A stretch of 64,000 bases of DNA, taken from positions 1,299,833 through 1,363,832 of the forward strand of contig NZ_CP100416.1 of the NCBI RefSeq assembly GCF_026017845.1, in the 5' to 3' direction. The stretch comes from Amycolatopsis mediterranei. Its GTDB lineage: Bacteria; Actinomycetota; Actinomycetes; Mycobacteriales; Pseudonocardiaceae. A model generated the notes under the pieces. That model was not told where the DNA came from. It ran no database searches and worked only from the letters and a program-made list of their open reading frames with translations. Positions within the stretch are counted from its first letter, which is position 1. The number at the start of each line of letters is the position of its first letter. A program made the position numbers and the translations under genes. This document shows positions 24,568 through 35,400 of this stretch, one piece after another.

Positions 24568-26228
24568 TCGAGCAGATCGCGGACCGCGCGAAGGAGGCGC
24601 CCGGCGCGCTCGCGCTGGAGTGCCGGGGCACCCGGGTGAGCTACGGCGAACTCGTGGCCCGGGTCGACGCGCTCGCCACCACGCTCGACGTGGCCCCGGG
24701 CCGGCGCGTTGCGGTTTGCGCACCCCGCGGCATCGAAGCGGTGATCGGGATACTGGCCGTGCTGCGGGCCCGTGGCGCCTTCGTCCCGGTCGACGTCACC
24801 CTGCCCGAGGCCCGGGTCGCGCACCAGATCGAAGACTCCGGCGCCGTGGCCGTGCTGGCGACCGCCGGCCACCCACCGGTGGCCGGCGTGCCGGTGCTGC
24901 CGCTCGCGTCCGCGGCCCCCACCGGGCCGTTGACTTCGTTTCCCGAGCCGCGCGACCTGGCGTATGTCCTGTACACCTCGGGCTCGACCGGGAAGCCCAA
25001 GGGCGTCGAGGTCGAGCACGCCGGGCTCACCAACTACGTCGGCTGGGCCGCGCGCACGCTTCCCCGCGCGGCGGCCGGGAGCATCCTGCATTCGCCGCTG
25101 TCGTTCGACTTCTCCTTCACCAGCCTGTTCGTCCCGCTCGTCCGCGGTGAGTCGATCACCCTGCTGCCGGAAGGCGCCGGATTCGGCGAGCTGCTGTCGG
25201 CGATGGAGCGTCCGCACGGCTTCGTCCGGCTCACGCCGACGCACCTGCGCCTCCTGCTGCCCGAGGCGCACGGACGGTGGTTGCGCAGTGCCGCCTACGT
25301 CATCGGCGGGGAAGCCCTCCCGCCCGATCTCCTGCGGTCCTGGGCCGGGGTCGCGCCGGATGCCCTGCTGTACAACCACTACGGCCCGACCGAGGGCGTG
25401 GTCGGCCGCTGCGTGTTCGCGATCGACGCGGCCCGGGCGCGGTGCTGGCCGGACACGCCGGTGCCGATCGGCCGACCGATCGACGGCACCGAGATCCGGC
25501 TGCTCGACGCCGACGGCGCCCCGGTCCCGGACGGCGCCACCGGCGAGATCTGGCTGGGCGGCACCGGCATCGCCCGCGGTTACCTCGGCCGTCCCGGCCT
25601 GACCGCCGAGCGCTTCACCGACGGCGGCTACCGCACCGGCGACGCCGGACGGCGGCTGCCGTCGGGCGATCTCGTGTTCGCCGGCCGGCTCGACGACCAG
25701 GTCAAGATCCGCGGGTACCGGGTCGAGCCCGCCGAGGTCGAGATCGCGCTGGCCGGGCACCCGGCCGTGGCACAGGCCGTCGTCACGGCCGAGACCGACC
25801 CGGCAGGCGACGTCCGTCTCGTCGCGACCGTCGTCCCGGACGGGCCACCACCGACGGCGGCCGAGCTCCGCGGGTACCTCGCCGGTACGTTGCCCCCGTA
25901 CTGCGTGCCCGCCGTGATCCGCACCGCCACCGCGCTGCCCGTCAACCGCCGCGGCAAACTCGACCGCCGGGCCCTCGCCGCGCCGGTGTTCGAGGGGACG
26001 CCGGGTGACCGGCTGGCGGGGATCTGGCGGTTCCTGCTGGAGCTGGACGAAGTCGCCGAGGAGGACAACTTCTTCGACCTCGGCGGCACGTCGTTGCTGG
26101 CGGTCCGGGTCGCGGAGCTGGCTGCCGGTGCGGGGATCCCGCTCACCCCCACGGCGGTGCTGCGGCACCAGACCCTCGGTGCGTTGACGGCGCTGATCAG
26201 CCCCGTGTCCACGAGCCCGGGGCGGTGA
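24552..26228 (+). CDS. Nonribosomal peptide synthetase, A-PCP (Asp-like specificity predicted)
   Basis: A 558-residue two-domain loading protein. The adenylation domain shows LYTSGSTGKPKG, NHYGPTEG, YRTGDAGRRLPSGD, KIRGYRVEPAEVE and NRRGKLDRR. The carrier domain has FFDLGGTSLLAVRV with Ser514. The pocket, aligned by eye, reads D-F-T-R-V-G-H-V-G plus the usual Lys, close to the aspartate code as I remember it (D-L-T-K-V-G-H-I-G-K), so Asp or a modified Asp is the best guess. It starts at GTG 24552 inside the thioesterase gene, preceded by GAGGAG. It could supply the aminoacyl acceptor or donor for either condensation-domain protein. Confidence 0.92.
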   Translation: MPATVIEQIADRAKEAPGALALECRGTRVSYGELVARVDALATTLDVAPGRRVAVCAPRGIEAVIGILAVLRARGAFVPVDVTLPEARVAHQIEDSGAVAVLATAGHPPVAGVPVLPLASAAPTGPLTSFPEPRDLAYVLYTSGSTGKPKGVEVEHAGLTNYVGWAARTLPRAAAGSILHSPLSFDFSFTSLFVPLVRGESITLLPEGAGFGELLSAMERPHGFVRLTPTHLRLLLPEAHGRWLRSAAYVIGGEALPPDLLRSWAGVAPDALLYNHYGPTEGVVGRCVFAIDAARARCWPDTPVPIGRPIDGTEIRLLDADGAPVPDGATGEIWLGGTGIARGYLGRPGLTAERFTDGGYRTGDAGRRLPSGDLVFAGRLDDQVKIRGYRVEPAEVEIALAGHPAVAQAVVTAETDPAGDVRLVATVVPDGPPPTAAELRGYLAGTLPPYCVPAVIRTATALPVNRRGKLDRRALAAPVFEGTPGDRLAGIWRFLLELDEVAEEDNFFDLGGTSLLAVRVAELAAGAGIPLTPTAVLRHQTLGALTALISPVSTSPGR

Positions 26229-26312
26229 AGCTCTCCCGCACCCAAGCAGGCGCCGTCCGGGCGCCGGCGCCGCGCGCGGACGCGCGCGCCCGCGGACGCG
26301 GCCAGGTCCATC

Positions 26313-26467
26313 TCCAGCCGCTCGCGGACGGTCAGCTTTCCCTTGGCGTGCTGCTGTTCGGTGGCGCCCGGCGAGGGGCCGGCGAGCAGGTCGCTTCGTG
26401 CCGCCGCCAGCTCCGCGACCCGTTGCCGCAGGTCGCGCCGGAGCCCGGCGGGGGACGGCTCGTGGCT
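26313..26467 (-). pseudogene. Remnant of an acyl-CoA carboxylase beta (carboxyltransferase) gene
   Basis: On the minus strand this stretch encodes LRQRVAELAAARSDLLAGPS followed by ATEQQHAKGKLTVRER. That is the well-conserved N terminus of propionyl/acetyl-CoA carboxylase beta subunits (RIAEL...HAKGKLTARERI). After LEMDLAASAG the match ends in low-complexity Arg/Ala codons, and the remaining 450 or so residues of the enzyme are absent. No good start codon precedes it. It is a short gene fragment in the 447-bp gap between the last synthetase gene and the thymidylyltransferase gene, left by a deletion or rearrangement. Confidence 0.7.
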
Positions 26468-26561
26468 GGTACTGAGCCGGCCAAAAGTAGGCCGACCCCC
26501 AGACGGCACGTAACTGTTGCTGCGAAAGTCATCGGCCGTGGCTGGGGGTCGGGTCAGTACC
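26468..26561. repeat. Imperfect inverted repeat next to the carboxylase remnant
   Basis: GGTACTGA (26468) and CCGACCCCCAG (26492) on the left are mirrored by CTGGGGGTCGG (26542) and TCAGTACC (26554) on the right. The left arm has a 16-base insert. It begins where the carboxylase homology stops. It may be a scar of a small mobile element or a folded leader of the following gene. Confidence 0.5.
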
Positions 26562-26675
26562 GATCGGCACAGTACCCATGCCGGCGATGCTTGGACTCCG
26601 CTCGGACGGGGTTTGAGCCATCTTCCACGAGCCGCTGGCACAGTGTGCCCTCCGTGCACCAGGTTTGGAGAGACC

Positions 26676-27557
26676 GTGAAAGGCATCATCCTCGCCGGCG
26701 GGACCGGCTCGAGACTGCACCCGATCACCCAGGCGACGTCGAAACAGCTGCTTCCCGTGTACGACAAGCCGATGATCTATTACCCGCTCTCGGTGCTGAT
26801 GCTCGCGGGCATCACCGAAATCCTGCTGATTTCGACGCCCGAGGACCTCCCCAGCTTCCGCCGGCTGCTCGGCGCCGGTGAGCAGTTCGGGCTGAACATC
26901 GAGTACGCGCTCCAGTACCAGCCGAACGGCCTCGCCGAGGCGTTCGTCATCGGCCGCCGCTTCGTCGGCGATTCCCCGGTCGCGCTGATCCTGGGCGACA
27001 ACCTGTTCCACGGCCCGGGCTTCTCCGGCGTGCTCGAGCAGGCCAAGTCCGATTTGGACGGTTGCGTCCTGTTCGGCTACCGGGTGAAGGACGCGCACCG
27101 CTACGGCGTGGCCGAGGTCGACGCGGCGGGAAACCTGCTTTCCCTGGAGGAGAAGCCGGCCCGGCCCCGGTCGGACCGGGCGGTCACCGGACTGTACTTC
27201 TACGACAACGACGTGCTCGACATCGCCGCCTCGCTGAAGCCGTCCGCGCGCGGTGAGCTGGAGATCACCGACGTCAACCGCCGGTACCTGCAGCAGCACC
27301 GCGCGCGGATGGTCGACCTCGGCCGGGGTTTCGCCTGGCTGGACACCGGCACCCACGATTCGCTGCTGGAGGCCGGTCAATTCGTGCGCGTGATCGAGGA
27401 CCGCACGGGTGTCCGCATCGCCTGCGTCGAGGAGATCGCCCTGCGCATGGGCTACATCGACGCCGCCCACTGCCACGCCCTGGGGGAGAAGCTCGCGAAG
27501 TCGAGCTACGGCGAATACGTGATGAGCGTGGCGGAATCGATGTCCGTGGCGCCCTGA
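26676..27557 (+). CDS. rmlA: Glucose-1-phosphate thymidylyltransferase
   Basis: A 293-residue nucleotidyltransferase that makes dTDP-glucose from glucose-1-phosphate and dTTP, the first step towards nearly all deoxysugars. The signature loop GIILAGGTGSRLHPIT is complete. YDKPMIYYPLSVLMLAGI, ILGDNLFHG, VEEKP-like LSLEEKPARPRS, GLYFYDN and WLDTGTHDSLLEAG all match RmlA at its normal length. The GTG start has TTGGAGAG upstream. It supplies the 2,3-dehydratase branch and the six glycosyltransferases. The partner 4,6-dehydratase (RmlB) is outside the window. Confidence 0.95.
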   Translation: MKGIILAGGTGSRLHPITQATSKQLLPVYDKPMIYYPLSVLMLAGITEILLISTPEDLPSFRRLLGAGEQFGLNIEYALQYQPNGLAEAFVIGRRFVGDSPVALILGDNLFHGPGFSGVLEQAKSDLDGCVLFGYRVKDAHRYGVAEVDAAGNLLSLEEKPARPRSDRAVTGLYFYDNDVLDIAASLKPSARGELEITDVNRRYLQQHRARMVDLGRGFAWLDTGTHDSLLEAGQFVRVIEDRTGVRIACVEEIALRMGYIDAAHCHALGEKLAKSSYGEYVMSVAESMSVAP

Positions 27558-27591
27558 GCGTCGTGGCGCGGTGAGCGAAAGGCTTCCCGAG

Positions 27592-29109
27592 ATGACTGCA
27601 ACTCCCGACGTCGACGTCCTCATCGTGGGCAGCGGCCCGGCGGGCGCCACCTACGCGCGGACGATCGGCGACGCGGTGCCGGGTGCCCGGATCCTGATGG
27701 CCGAGGTCGGTCCGCGGCTGCCGGGACGGCGTGGCGAGCACACGCACAACCTGCCGCGTGCCGAGCGGCGGGCCGCGGAACTGCTCACCCAGGGACCGGA
27801 CGCCGGGATCGAGCGGGCGACGGCGCTGGCCGGCATCGCCGAGGGCGCCGACCCGTCGATGGAGTTCCGGCAGGTCGTGCTGCCCGGCCTGTTCTTCGTG
27901 GACCCCCGGCCCGTGCTCGCCGACGGTGAGGTGGGGCTGCCGGCCGCCAGCATGGCGAGCGGTGTCGGCGGGATGGGCGTCCACTGGGCCGGGGGATGCC
28001 CGCGCCCGCGGCAGTCCGAGCGCGTCCCCTGCATCGCGACCGGAGAACTCGACGCCGCGCTCGACCACGCGGAAGCCCTGCTCGGCGTGACGGCTTTCGG
28101 CAGCGACCAGGGCGTCGCCGGTGCTCTGCGCAAGAGGATGGCCGAGGCGTTCGAGGGGCCGGGCCTGCCACCGGTGGGCTTCATGCCGATCGCCGCCCGG
28201 TGGGACGGCGCCGAGCTGCGCTTCTCGGGCACCGGCGCGATCCTCGGCGACCTCGAGGAGACCGCACCCGGTTTCGAGCTGCGCGCGGAGACGCTGGCGC
28301 GCCGGGTCGTCGTCGAGGACGGGGTCGCCACCGGGGCCGAGCTCGAGGACCGGCGTACGGGCGAGGTGTCGGTGGTCCGGGCCCGGCACGTCGTCGTCTG
28401 CGCCGACGGTCTGCGCACCCCGCAGGTCCTGTTCGCCTCGGGCGTGCGCCCGCCCGCGCTGGGCCGCTACCTCAACGACCACCTGCAGATGGTGTCCTTC
28501 GTCCGCCTCGACGACGCTTTCGTGGGCGGCGAGGCGGCCGGCATCGAGGGCCTCGGCTACGTCCTGATCCCCTTCTCCGACGACCGGCCCATCCAGGGCG
28601 GCGTGATGTCGATCGCGAACTCGCCGTACGGGTTCGGCGCCGGCGGGCGCATCGACGACCGGCTCGGCGTCGTCAGCTGGTACGGCGCCAAGGACCTGCA
28701 GCGCAGCGACGCCGTCGAGTTCAGCGAAACCGAGACCGATCACTACGGCATGCCGCGCATGTCCATCCGCTACTCGCACACCGCCCGCGACCTCGAAACG
28801 ATCGAGGCCATGCGCGGCCTCTCCCACCGGAGCGCGGAGCTGGTCGGCACCCTCGCCGAAGAGCCCGCCTTGGCGGCCGGCGGCGCGTCACTGCACTACC
28901 AGGGCACCGTCCGCATGGGAGCGACCGACGACGGGCGCTCGGTCTGCGACCCCGACCTGAAGGTCTGGGGCGTGCGGAACCTGTACGTCGGCGGCAATGG
29001 CGTCATCCCGACCGCGACCGCGTCGAACCCCACGCTCACCACGGTCGCGCTGGCTTGGCGGGCGGCGACGCGGATCGCGGCCGAACTCGGCGGCGATCCG
29101 CGTCCCTGA
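27592..29109 (+). CDS. GMC flavoprotein oxidoreductase, pyranose-oxidase-like
   Basis: A 505-residue FAD enzyme. It has the dinucleotide fold GSGPAGATYA at residue 13 and the segment GVGGMGVHWAGGCPRP. That segment corresponds to the GGM(S)THW motif of pyranose 2-oxidases, whose His (here His131) binds FAD covalently. The C-terminal half has LHYQGTVRMG (His435) and NGVIPTATASNPTLTT (Asn479), the His-Asn catalytic pair of that branch. Known relatives oxidise a sugar hydroxyl at C2 or C3, including sugars of glycosides. Following rmlA in a glycosyltransferase-rich cluster, it may oxidise an attached sugar. ATG 27592 is preferred (GAAAGG upstream); GTG 27571 is the alternative. Confidence 0.87.
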   Translation: MTATPDVDVLIVGSGPAGATYARTIGDAVPGARILMAEVGPRLPGRRGEHTHNLPRAERRAAELLTQGPDAGIERATALAGIAEGADPSMEFRQVVLPGLFFVDPRPVLADGEVGLPAASMASGVGGMGVHWAGGCPRPRQSERVPCIATGELDAALDHAEALLGVTAFGSDQGVAGALRKRMAEAFEGPGLPPVGFMPIAARWDGAELRFSGTGAILGDLEETAPGFELRAETLARRVVVEDGVATGAELEDRRTGEVSVVRARHVVVCADGLRTPQVLFASGVRPPALGRYLNDHLQMVSFVRLDDAFVGGEAAGIEGLGYVLIPFSDDRPIQGGVMSIANSPYGFGAGGRIDDRLGVVSWYGAKDLQRSDAVEFSETETDHYGMPRMSIRYSHTARDLETIEAMRGLSHRSAELVGTLAEEPALAAGGASLHYQGTVRMGATDDGRSVCDPDLKVWGVRNLYVGGNGVIPTATASNPTLTTVALAWRAATRIAAELGGDPRP

Positions 29110-29321
29110 GTCAGCGGACGTGGGTCCCGGCGGTGAGTTCCTCAATTGTCCCGCTGGGGGAATGCGCTTCTCGTTCCGCGTGGTGCCGTTCCACGGGGTT
29201 GCCCTTTCCGGTGCCCGGCCCGTCGGACAGGTGCTGCCGACCACGCGAAAGGTAAAGATGAATTAATGTATATGAATCACATGTTTTGAATCCGTCGAGA
29301 AAACTTCACTCCAACGGCTGA

Positions 29322-29349
29322 TTGGCGTCGTCTCGAGGCGCGTTAGATT
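29322..29349 (+). promoter_or_regulatory. Candidate sigma70-type promoter of the RHS gene
   Basis: TTGGCG and TAGATT are 16 bases apart, about 70 bases before the RHS ATG. The 312-bp gap (29110-29421) also contains an unusually AT-rich stretch at about 29250-29290. No gene is visible in the gap. Confidence 0.45.
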
Positions 29350-29421
29350 TCGTCTGCGGCTCCGGATTCCCGGGCAGGCTGACTTGAGCGCCTCTTGCAG
29401 GCTGCCTGGGGGAAGGTTCCG

Positions 29422-32400
29422 ATGCCCGGTTTGTTCGTCGGCGCGCACAAAAGATCCGTTACCTGGCTTTCGCTCCGATTTGCCCGAGTTCTCACCCTTC
29501 TCTTGAGCGTGGTCGCCCTGACGGCCGGCGTGGTTTCGCCCGTACCGGCGCTGGCGTCGCCCGCCGCGAGGCCTGGTCCCGCGGCGCCGGCGAAACCGGC
29601 CGACTTCGGTTCGAACGCGGCGAACTCCGCGGACATCGCCGTCGACGGATGGGGTGACGCGCAGGGCTACCACCTCGAAGCCGGCCGGGAGAGCAGCGGG
29701 TTCGCCTGGCGTGAAGCCGCGCTGATCCATCCCGCCGGTTTCGACGACTCCTCCTGGACCGGCTACCAATGCCTTTCCGGCGACGGCCGGTTCGCCGCGC
29801 TGGCCATCCTGCCCGCTTCCGCGGTGAACATCCAGGACGCCCGCGACCACGGGGCCTTCGCCTACTCCGTCGACCTCGCCTCCGGCACGGTGCACGCGCT
29901 CGCCGGCGGCGTCGGGCTGAAGTACTACTCGCCCGGCTGCGGGGCCGGGGACGAGGCCGTGTTCACCGTCGCGATCGACCAGCAGACCAAGCTGCTGACC
30001 GCGGACCTCGCCGCGGGGAAGATCACCGGCTCGGTCACCGCGCCCGGGCAGATCACTTCGGCCGTGCCCACCCGGACCGGCATCGTCGGTGCCGCGGGCA
30101 ACCGGCTGGTTTCCGTGCCCGCGATGGGAAGCCCGGCCGTCATCGCCTCCGTCACCGGTGCGGTGTACGACGTTCGCCCCTCGGCCGACGGCGGCGTGAG
30201 CTTCCTGCACACCGCACCCGGCGCCAAGGTCGCGACCGCGGCCCACGAGCACGGCGGTGCCGTCACGACCCTCGGCACCGGTGACCTCACCCGCGTGCAG
30301 CTGTCCCAGGGTCGCGCCGGGCACGCCATCCTGTCCGGCGCCACCGCGGCCGACGCCGGGGTGCTGGCCGCGGCCGGCATCACGGCGGTCGGGGACACCC
30401 CTCTCGCCCGGGGAGCTTCGACGGCATCGCTCGACGGTGACGCGCTTCTCGGGCCGGACGCCGATGGGCAGAAAACCACCACCGCCGTGCTGGCGACGAA
30501 GACGGGCAAAGTCTTCTCGCCGGCCGTCCCGCCGAGCTCCGCCCGGGCCGCCACGGCGGTCCCCACGTACTCGGCGGCTCCGGGAACCACGGGGCAGTCA
30601 CCGCACGCGAACCGCCTGAGCCCGAAGGCCGACGCGGCTCCGGCGGCCAACGCCGCGCCGAACACCACGCAGGCGCAGTCGCCGAAGTGCGCGGTGCCGC
30701 CGCTGAACGCCAACCGCCAGGTCATGCAGCCGAACCCGGCGCAGGTCAACTGGGCGGTGCAGCTGGCCGAGCAGGGCCTGCTGACCGGCAGCGCGTACAC
30801 GCGCCCGGCGAACTTCGCGAACATGGGACTCGTCGGGTACGCACCCAACAGCGACTTCCCGCTGATCCCGCTCTCGCACCCGTCCGGGGGCACGAACACC
30901 GTGCCGCGGTCGATCTTCGAGGGCATCATGGCCCAGGAGTCGAACTGGTCCCAGGCGTCGTGGCACGCCCCGGCCGGCACCGCGGGCGACCCGCTGATCG
31001 CCAGCTACTACGGCGCCGGCGGCGACATCGTCTCCATCAACTACGCCGCTTCCGACTGCGGGTACGGGATCAGCCAGGTCACCGACGGCATGCACATCGG
31101 TGACCACTCCCTGTCCGAGCACGGTCAGTGGAAGGTCGCGGTCGACTACCAGGAGAACATCGCCGCCGGCCTGCAGATCCTGGAGAGCACCTGGAACCAG
31201 CTGTACGCGGACGGGATCACCGCGAACAACGCCGACCCGCGCTACCTGGAGAACTGGTACTTCGCGGCCTGGGCGTACAACTCCGGCATCCAGCCGAACG
31301 CGGCCAACGGCAACACCACCGGCTGCACGCCCGGGCCGTCCTGCACCGGCCCGCACGGCACCTGGGGCCTGGGCTGGACGAACAACCCGGCCAACCTCGA
31401 TTACCCGCCCAACCGCGACCCGTACCTGCAGGACACCTACGCCGACGCGGCCCACCCGGCGAGCTGGCCGTACCAGGAGCGTGTGCTGGGCTGGACCGCG
31501 AGCCCGCTGATCCGCTACGGCAGCCCGGCCTACCCGAAACCGACGTACAACGGCGGCCAGCACTGGGTCCAGCCCGCGCCGTACACCGCGATGTGCGCCC
31601 TGTCGGCCAACCAGTGCGACCCCAACGCCACCAACACGTCCAACCCCGGCGCCAGCCACTGCATGCTCGACGACTTCCAGTGCTGGTGGCACAACCCGGT
31701 GACGTGGATCCCCACCTGCGCCACGACGTGCGCGACGAGCCCGTACGCGGTGTCGGGCGGGTCCGAACCGGCGAACCCGACGCAGAACCCGCCGACGTGC
31801 GGCCAGGACACCTCGAAGGTGCCCAGCGGTTCGATCATCGTCGACGACGAGCCGAACCGGCTCAACCTGCAGGGCTGCGGGTCGGCGAACTGGTCGGACA
31901 ACGGCACGTTCAGCTACACCTACGGCACCAGCTCCGCCGGCGACCCGATCGGCGCGATCGACACCCACCAGCTCGGTACCGGCCTCGGCGGCCGCGTCCT
32001 GTTCTCCCACACCGAGAACGGCTCGAACCCGGCGCTCATCAACACCGGGGTGTGGACGCCGAACCTGCCTTCCCTGCAGTACTACAAGGTCAAGCTGCAC
32101 CTGCCCGGCCTCGGCGCCCAGGCGACCAACGTCGTCTACAACATCAACCCCGGCGGCGGGGTCTCCCCGTGGAAGATCCGGGTCAACCAGGCCTGGAACT
32201 CCGAGCAGTGGGTCACCATCGGCACGTTCGCCATGCAGAACGGCGGCAACGTCACCCTGACCAACAACGGCAGTTCGGTCGACCAGGGCGGCTTCGGCTA
32301 CTCCGACTTCGACGTGGCCTTCGACGCGGTCGCGTTCGTGCCGCAGGGCGGCACGCCGGGCCAGCCGATCGGCGGCCCGGTGGGCGTCATCGACGCCCCA

Positions 32401-35400
32401 CGGGGATCCAACCCGGCCTTCATTGCCTGCGGCTGCGCGCGGCGGACCGCGGGTGACCCGGTCGACACGTCCACCGGCTACTTCGGCCAGGAGTTCACCG
32501 ACCTGACGACGCCGGGTCGCGGCATGCCGCTCAGCTTCACCCGCAGCTACGCCGAGGGCATCGCGGATCCCAACGGCCCCAACGGATCCCTCGCCGTCGA
32601 CGGGCCCTTCGGCCGCGGCTGGACGGACTCGTACAACCTCAACGCGACCACCGCCGCGAACGGCAACGTGACGATCACGCAGGAGGACGGCTCCCAGGTC
32701 GCCTTCGTCGACTCGTCCGGTACGTACACGACGGCCGTCCCGCGCTTCGACGCCGTGCTGGCGAAGAGCGGCTCCAGCTACGTCTACACCCGGCGCGGCC
32801 AGGAGATCTTCACCTTCGACGCCGCCGGCGGCCGGCTCACCGCGGAGACGGACCTCGCCGGCAGCAAGGCGAACCCGCCGTACCAGACCAGCCTGGCCTA
32901 CGACGGCGGCGGCCACCTGTCGACCGTCACCGACCCGGCCGGCCGCCAGTACACGCTGACCTGGACCGGTGCTCATGTCACCGGTCTGGCCGACACCGCC
33001 GGACGCACGGTCTCGTACGTCTACGACACCGACGGCGACCTCACCGACGTCATCGACGTGGGCGGCGGGCATTCCCAGTACAGCTACAACTCCGCGCACC
33101 TGATGACCGCCATGCGCTCGCCCAGGAACTACGGCGGGGCGGCGGGCGCGGTCACGTCGATGGTCTACGACAGCGCCGAGCGCGTCACCAGCCAGACCGA
33201 CCCGAACGGCCACACCACCACCTTCGGCTACCAGTCCGGGGGCCAGGTGCTGGTCACCGACCCGGCCGGCCACCGGACACTGGACACCTACCAGAACGGC
33301 CTGCTGGTCTCGGAGACCAAGGGCTACGGCACGCCCGACGCGGGCACCAGCAGCTACACCTACGACCCGGTGACGCTGGGCGTGACGACTTCCACCGACC
33401 CCGACGGCAAGGTCCAGACGTTCACCTACGACGACCACGGCAACAAGACGTCGGCGTCGAACGCGCTCGGGTCCACCACCAACTTCGCCTACGACACCAA
33501 CGACGACCTGGTCGAGACGATCGACCCCAACGGCGTCGCCACGGTCACCACCTACGACCCGAACACGCTGCAGCCGGCCTCCACCACCGTCACCCAGGCC
33601 AACAACGTCGTCGAGTCCACCACCGGCAACTTCGGGCCCGCACCCACCCGCACCGCGAAGTCGTTCTACGACGACGCAGCGCACCCGGCCGACCTGACCC
33701 GGTCCGTGGACGCCAACGGCAAGACCACCACCACGACCTACGACGCCTTCGGCGACAAGTCGACAGTCACCGACCCGGCCGGCGACAAGACCCAGTACGG
33801 CTTCGACACCGCCACCGGCTGGACGACCTCGGTCACCCAGGCGAGCGGCAAGACCACCACCTTCGACCGGGACCCGTTCGGCTCGGTCACCAAGACCACC
33901 GACCCGCTCGGGCACGTGACCTCGGCGACCTACGACGCCGACGGGAACAAGACGTCCACAACGGACGGCAACGGCCGGGTCACCGGCTACGCCTACGATC
34001 CGGCCGGCCGGATGGTGAAGGTCACCCAAGCCGACAACACCACGCAGGTCGCCGACTACAACCCCGACGGCACCGTTTCCGGCTTCACCGACGGCCTCGG
34101 CGGCAAGACCGGCTACGGCTACGACGGCCAGGGGCGCCGCACCGTGCGCACCGACCCCGGCAACCGGGCCACCACAACGCACCTGGACGCGGCAGGCCGG
34201 ATCTCCTCGGTGACCGACGCCGCCGGTCGCAGTACCGGCTTCGGCTACGACGACGCCGGCCGGCCCACCTCGGAAACCTTCTCCGACGGCGTGACGCCGA
34301 ACGTCGGCTACACCTACGACCAGGTCGGGCAACGGCTGTCCATGACCGACGGCACCGGCAAGTCGACCTGGGCGTACGACACCTTCGGCGAGATCGTGGC
34401 GCAGACGCAGGGCTCCGGCGCGAGCGTGTCCTTCGGCTACGACAGTGCCGGCAACCAGACGTCGATCACCTATCCCGGCCACGCCACGCCGGTGGCCCGG
34501 ACGTTCGACAACGCCGAGCGGCTGAAGACCGTCACCGACTGGGACGGCAACACGACCACCTTCGGCTACACCCCGGACGGCCAGGTCGCGAGCACCGCCT
34601 ACCCGGACGGCGTCACCGTCGCGAACTCCTACGACGACAACGATCTGCTGACCGGGACCACGGCCGGTCCGGCCCTGTCGGCGAGCTACGGGCGGGACCC
34701 GGTCGGCCAGGCCTCGTCCCGCACGGTCTCCGGTGTGACGCAGAACTTCGGCTATTCACCGCGGGAGCAGCTCACCTCGGCCGGGTCGACCGGGTTCGCC
34801 TACGACGCCGCCGGCAACCCGGTCACCGTCGGCGGGACGACCCAGACCTTCGACGCGGCCGGCCAGCTCACCGCCGACACGTTCGACGTGCTGGGGGAGC
34901 GGACCAAGGCCGGTACCACGACCTACGGCTACAACCAGGCCGGGCAGCTCACGTCGTACACCGGGGCGAACTCCGCCGCCTACGCCTACAACGGCGACGG
35001 GATGCGGACCGGCAAGACCGTCGGTGGGGTCACGACGACCTTCGTGTGGGACAGCGCCCCGACGCAGAACCTCCTGTCCGACGGGGTGAACAGCTACCTG
35101 TACGGGCCGGGCGGGCTGCCCATCGAGCAGATCGGCGCCGCGAGTTTCTGGTTCGTGCACGACCAGGTCGGCTCCACCATCGGGCTGCTCGACTCGACCG
35201 GCGCGGTGGCCGCGACCTACTCCTACAGTCCGTACGGAACGGTCACGGCGACCGGCAGCGCCGGCACCCCGCTGCGCTACACCGGCCAGTACACCGACGC
35301 CGAGTCGGGCCTGGTGTACCTGCGAGCCCGCTACTACGACCCCGCGACGGCGTTGTTCCTGACGCTGGACCCGATGGTCGACACCACCCGGGCGCCGTAC

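Noticed and set aside
1..29109. The idea that this is an enediyne cluster because of the Neocarzinostatin-family protein
   Set aside because: No enediyne polyketide synthase, its thioesterase or other cassette genes are visible in the window, so the label is not supported.
1..29109. The idea that this is the saccharomicin cluster
   Set aside because: The many glycosyltransferases fit, but the tyrosine ammonia-lyase and coumarate hydroxylase expected for that aglycone are not seen, while a Trp-dioxygenase-fold enzyme and peptide synthetase are.
30598..34482. A 1,294-codon minus-strand open frame opposite the RHS gene
   Set aside because: It mirrors the YD repeats (valine- and glycine-rich antisense of repeat codons) and has no independent features.
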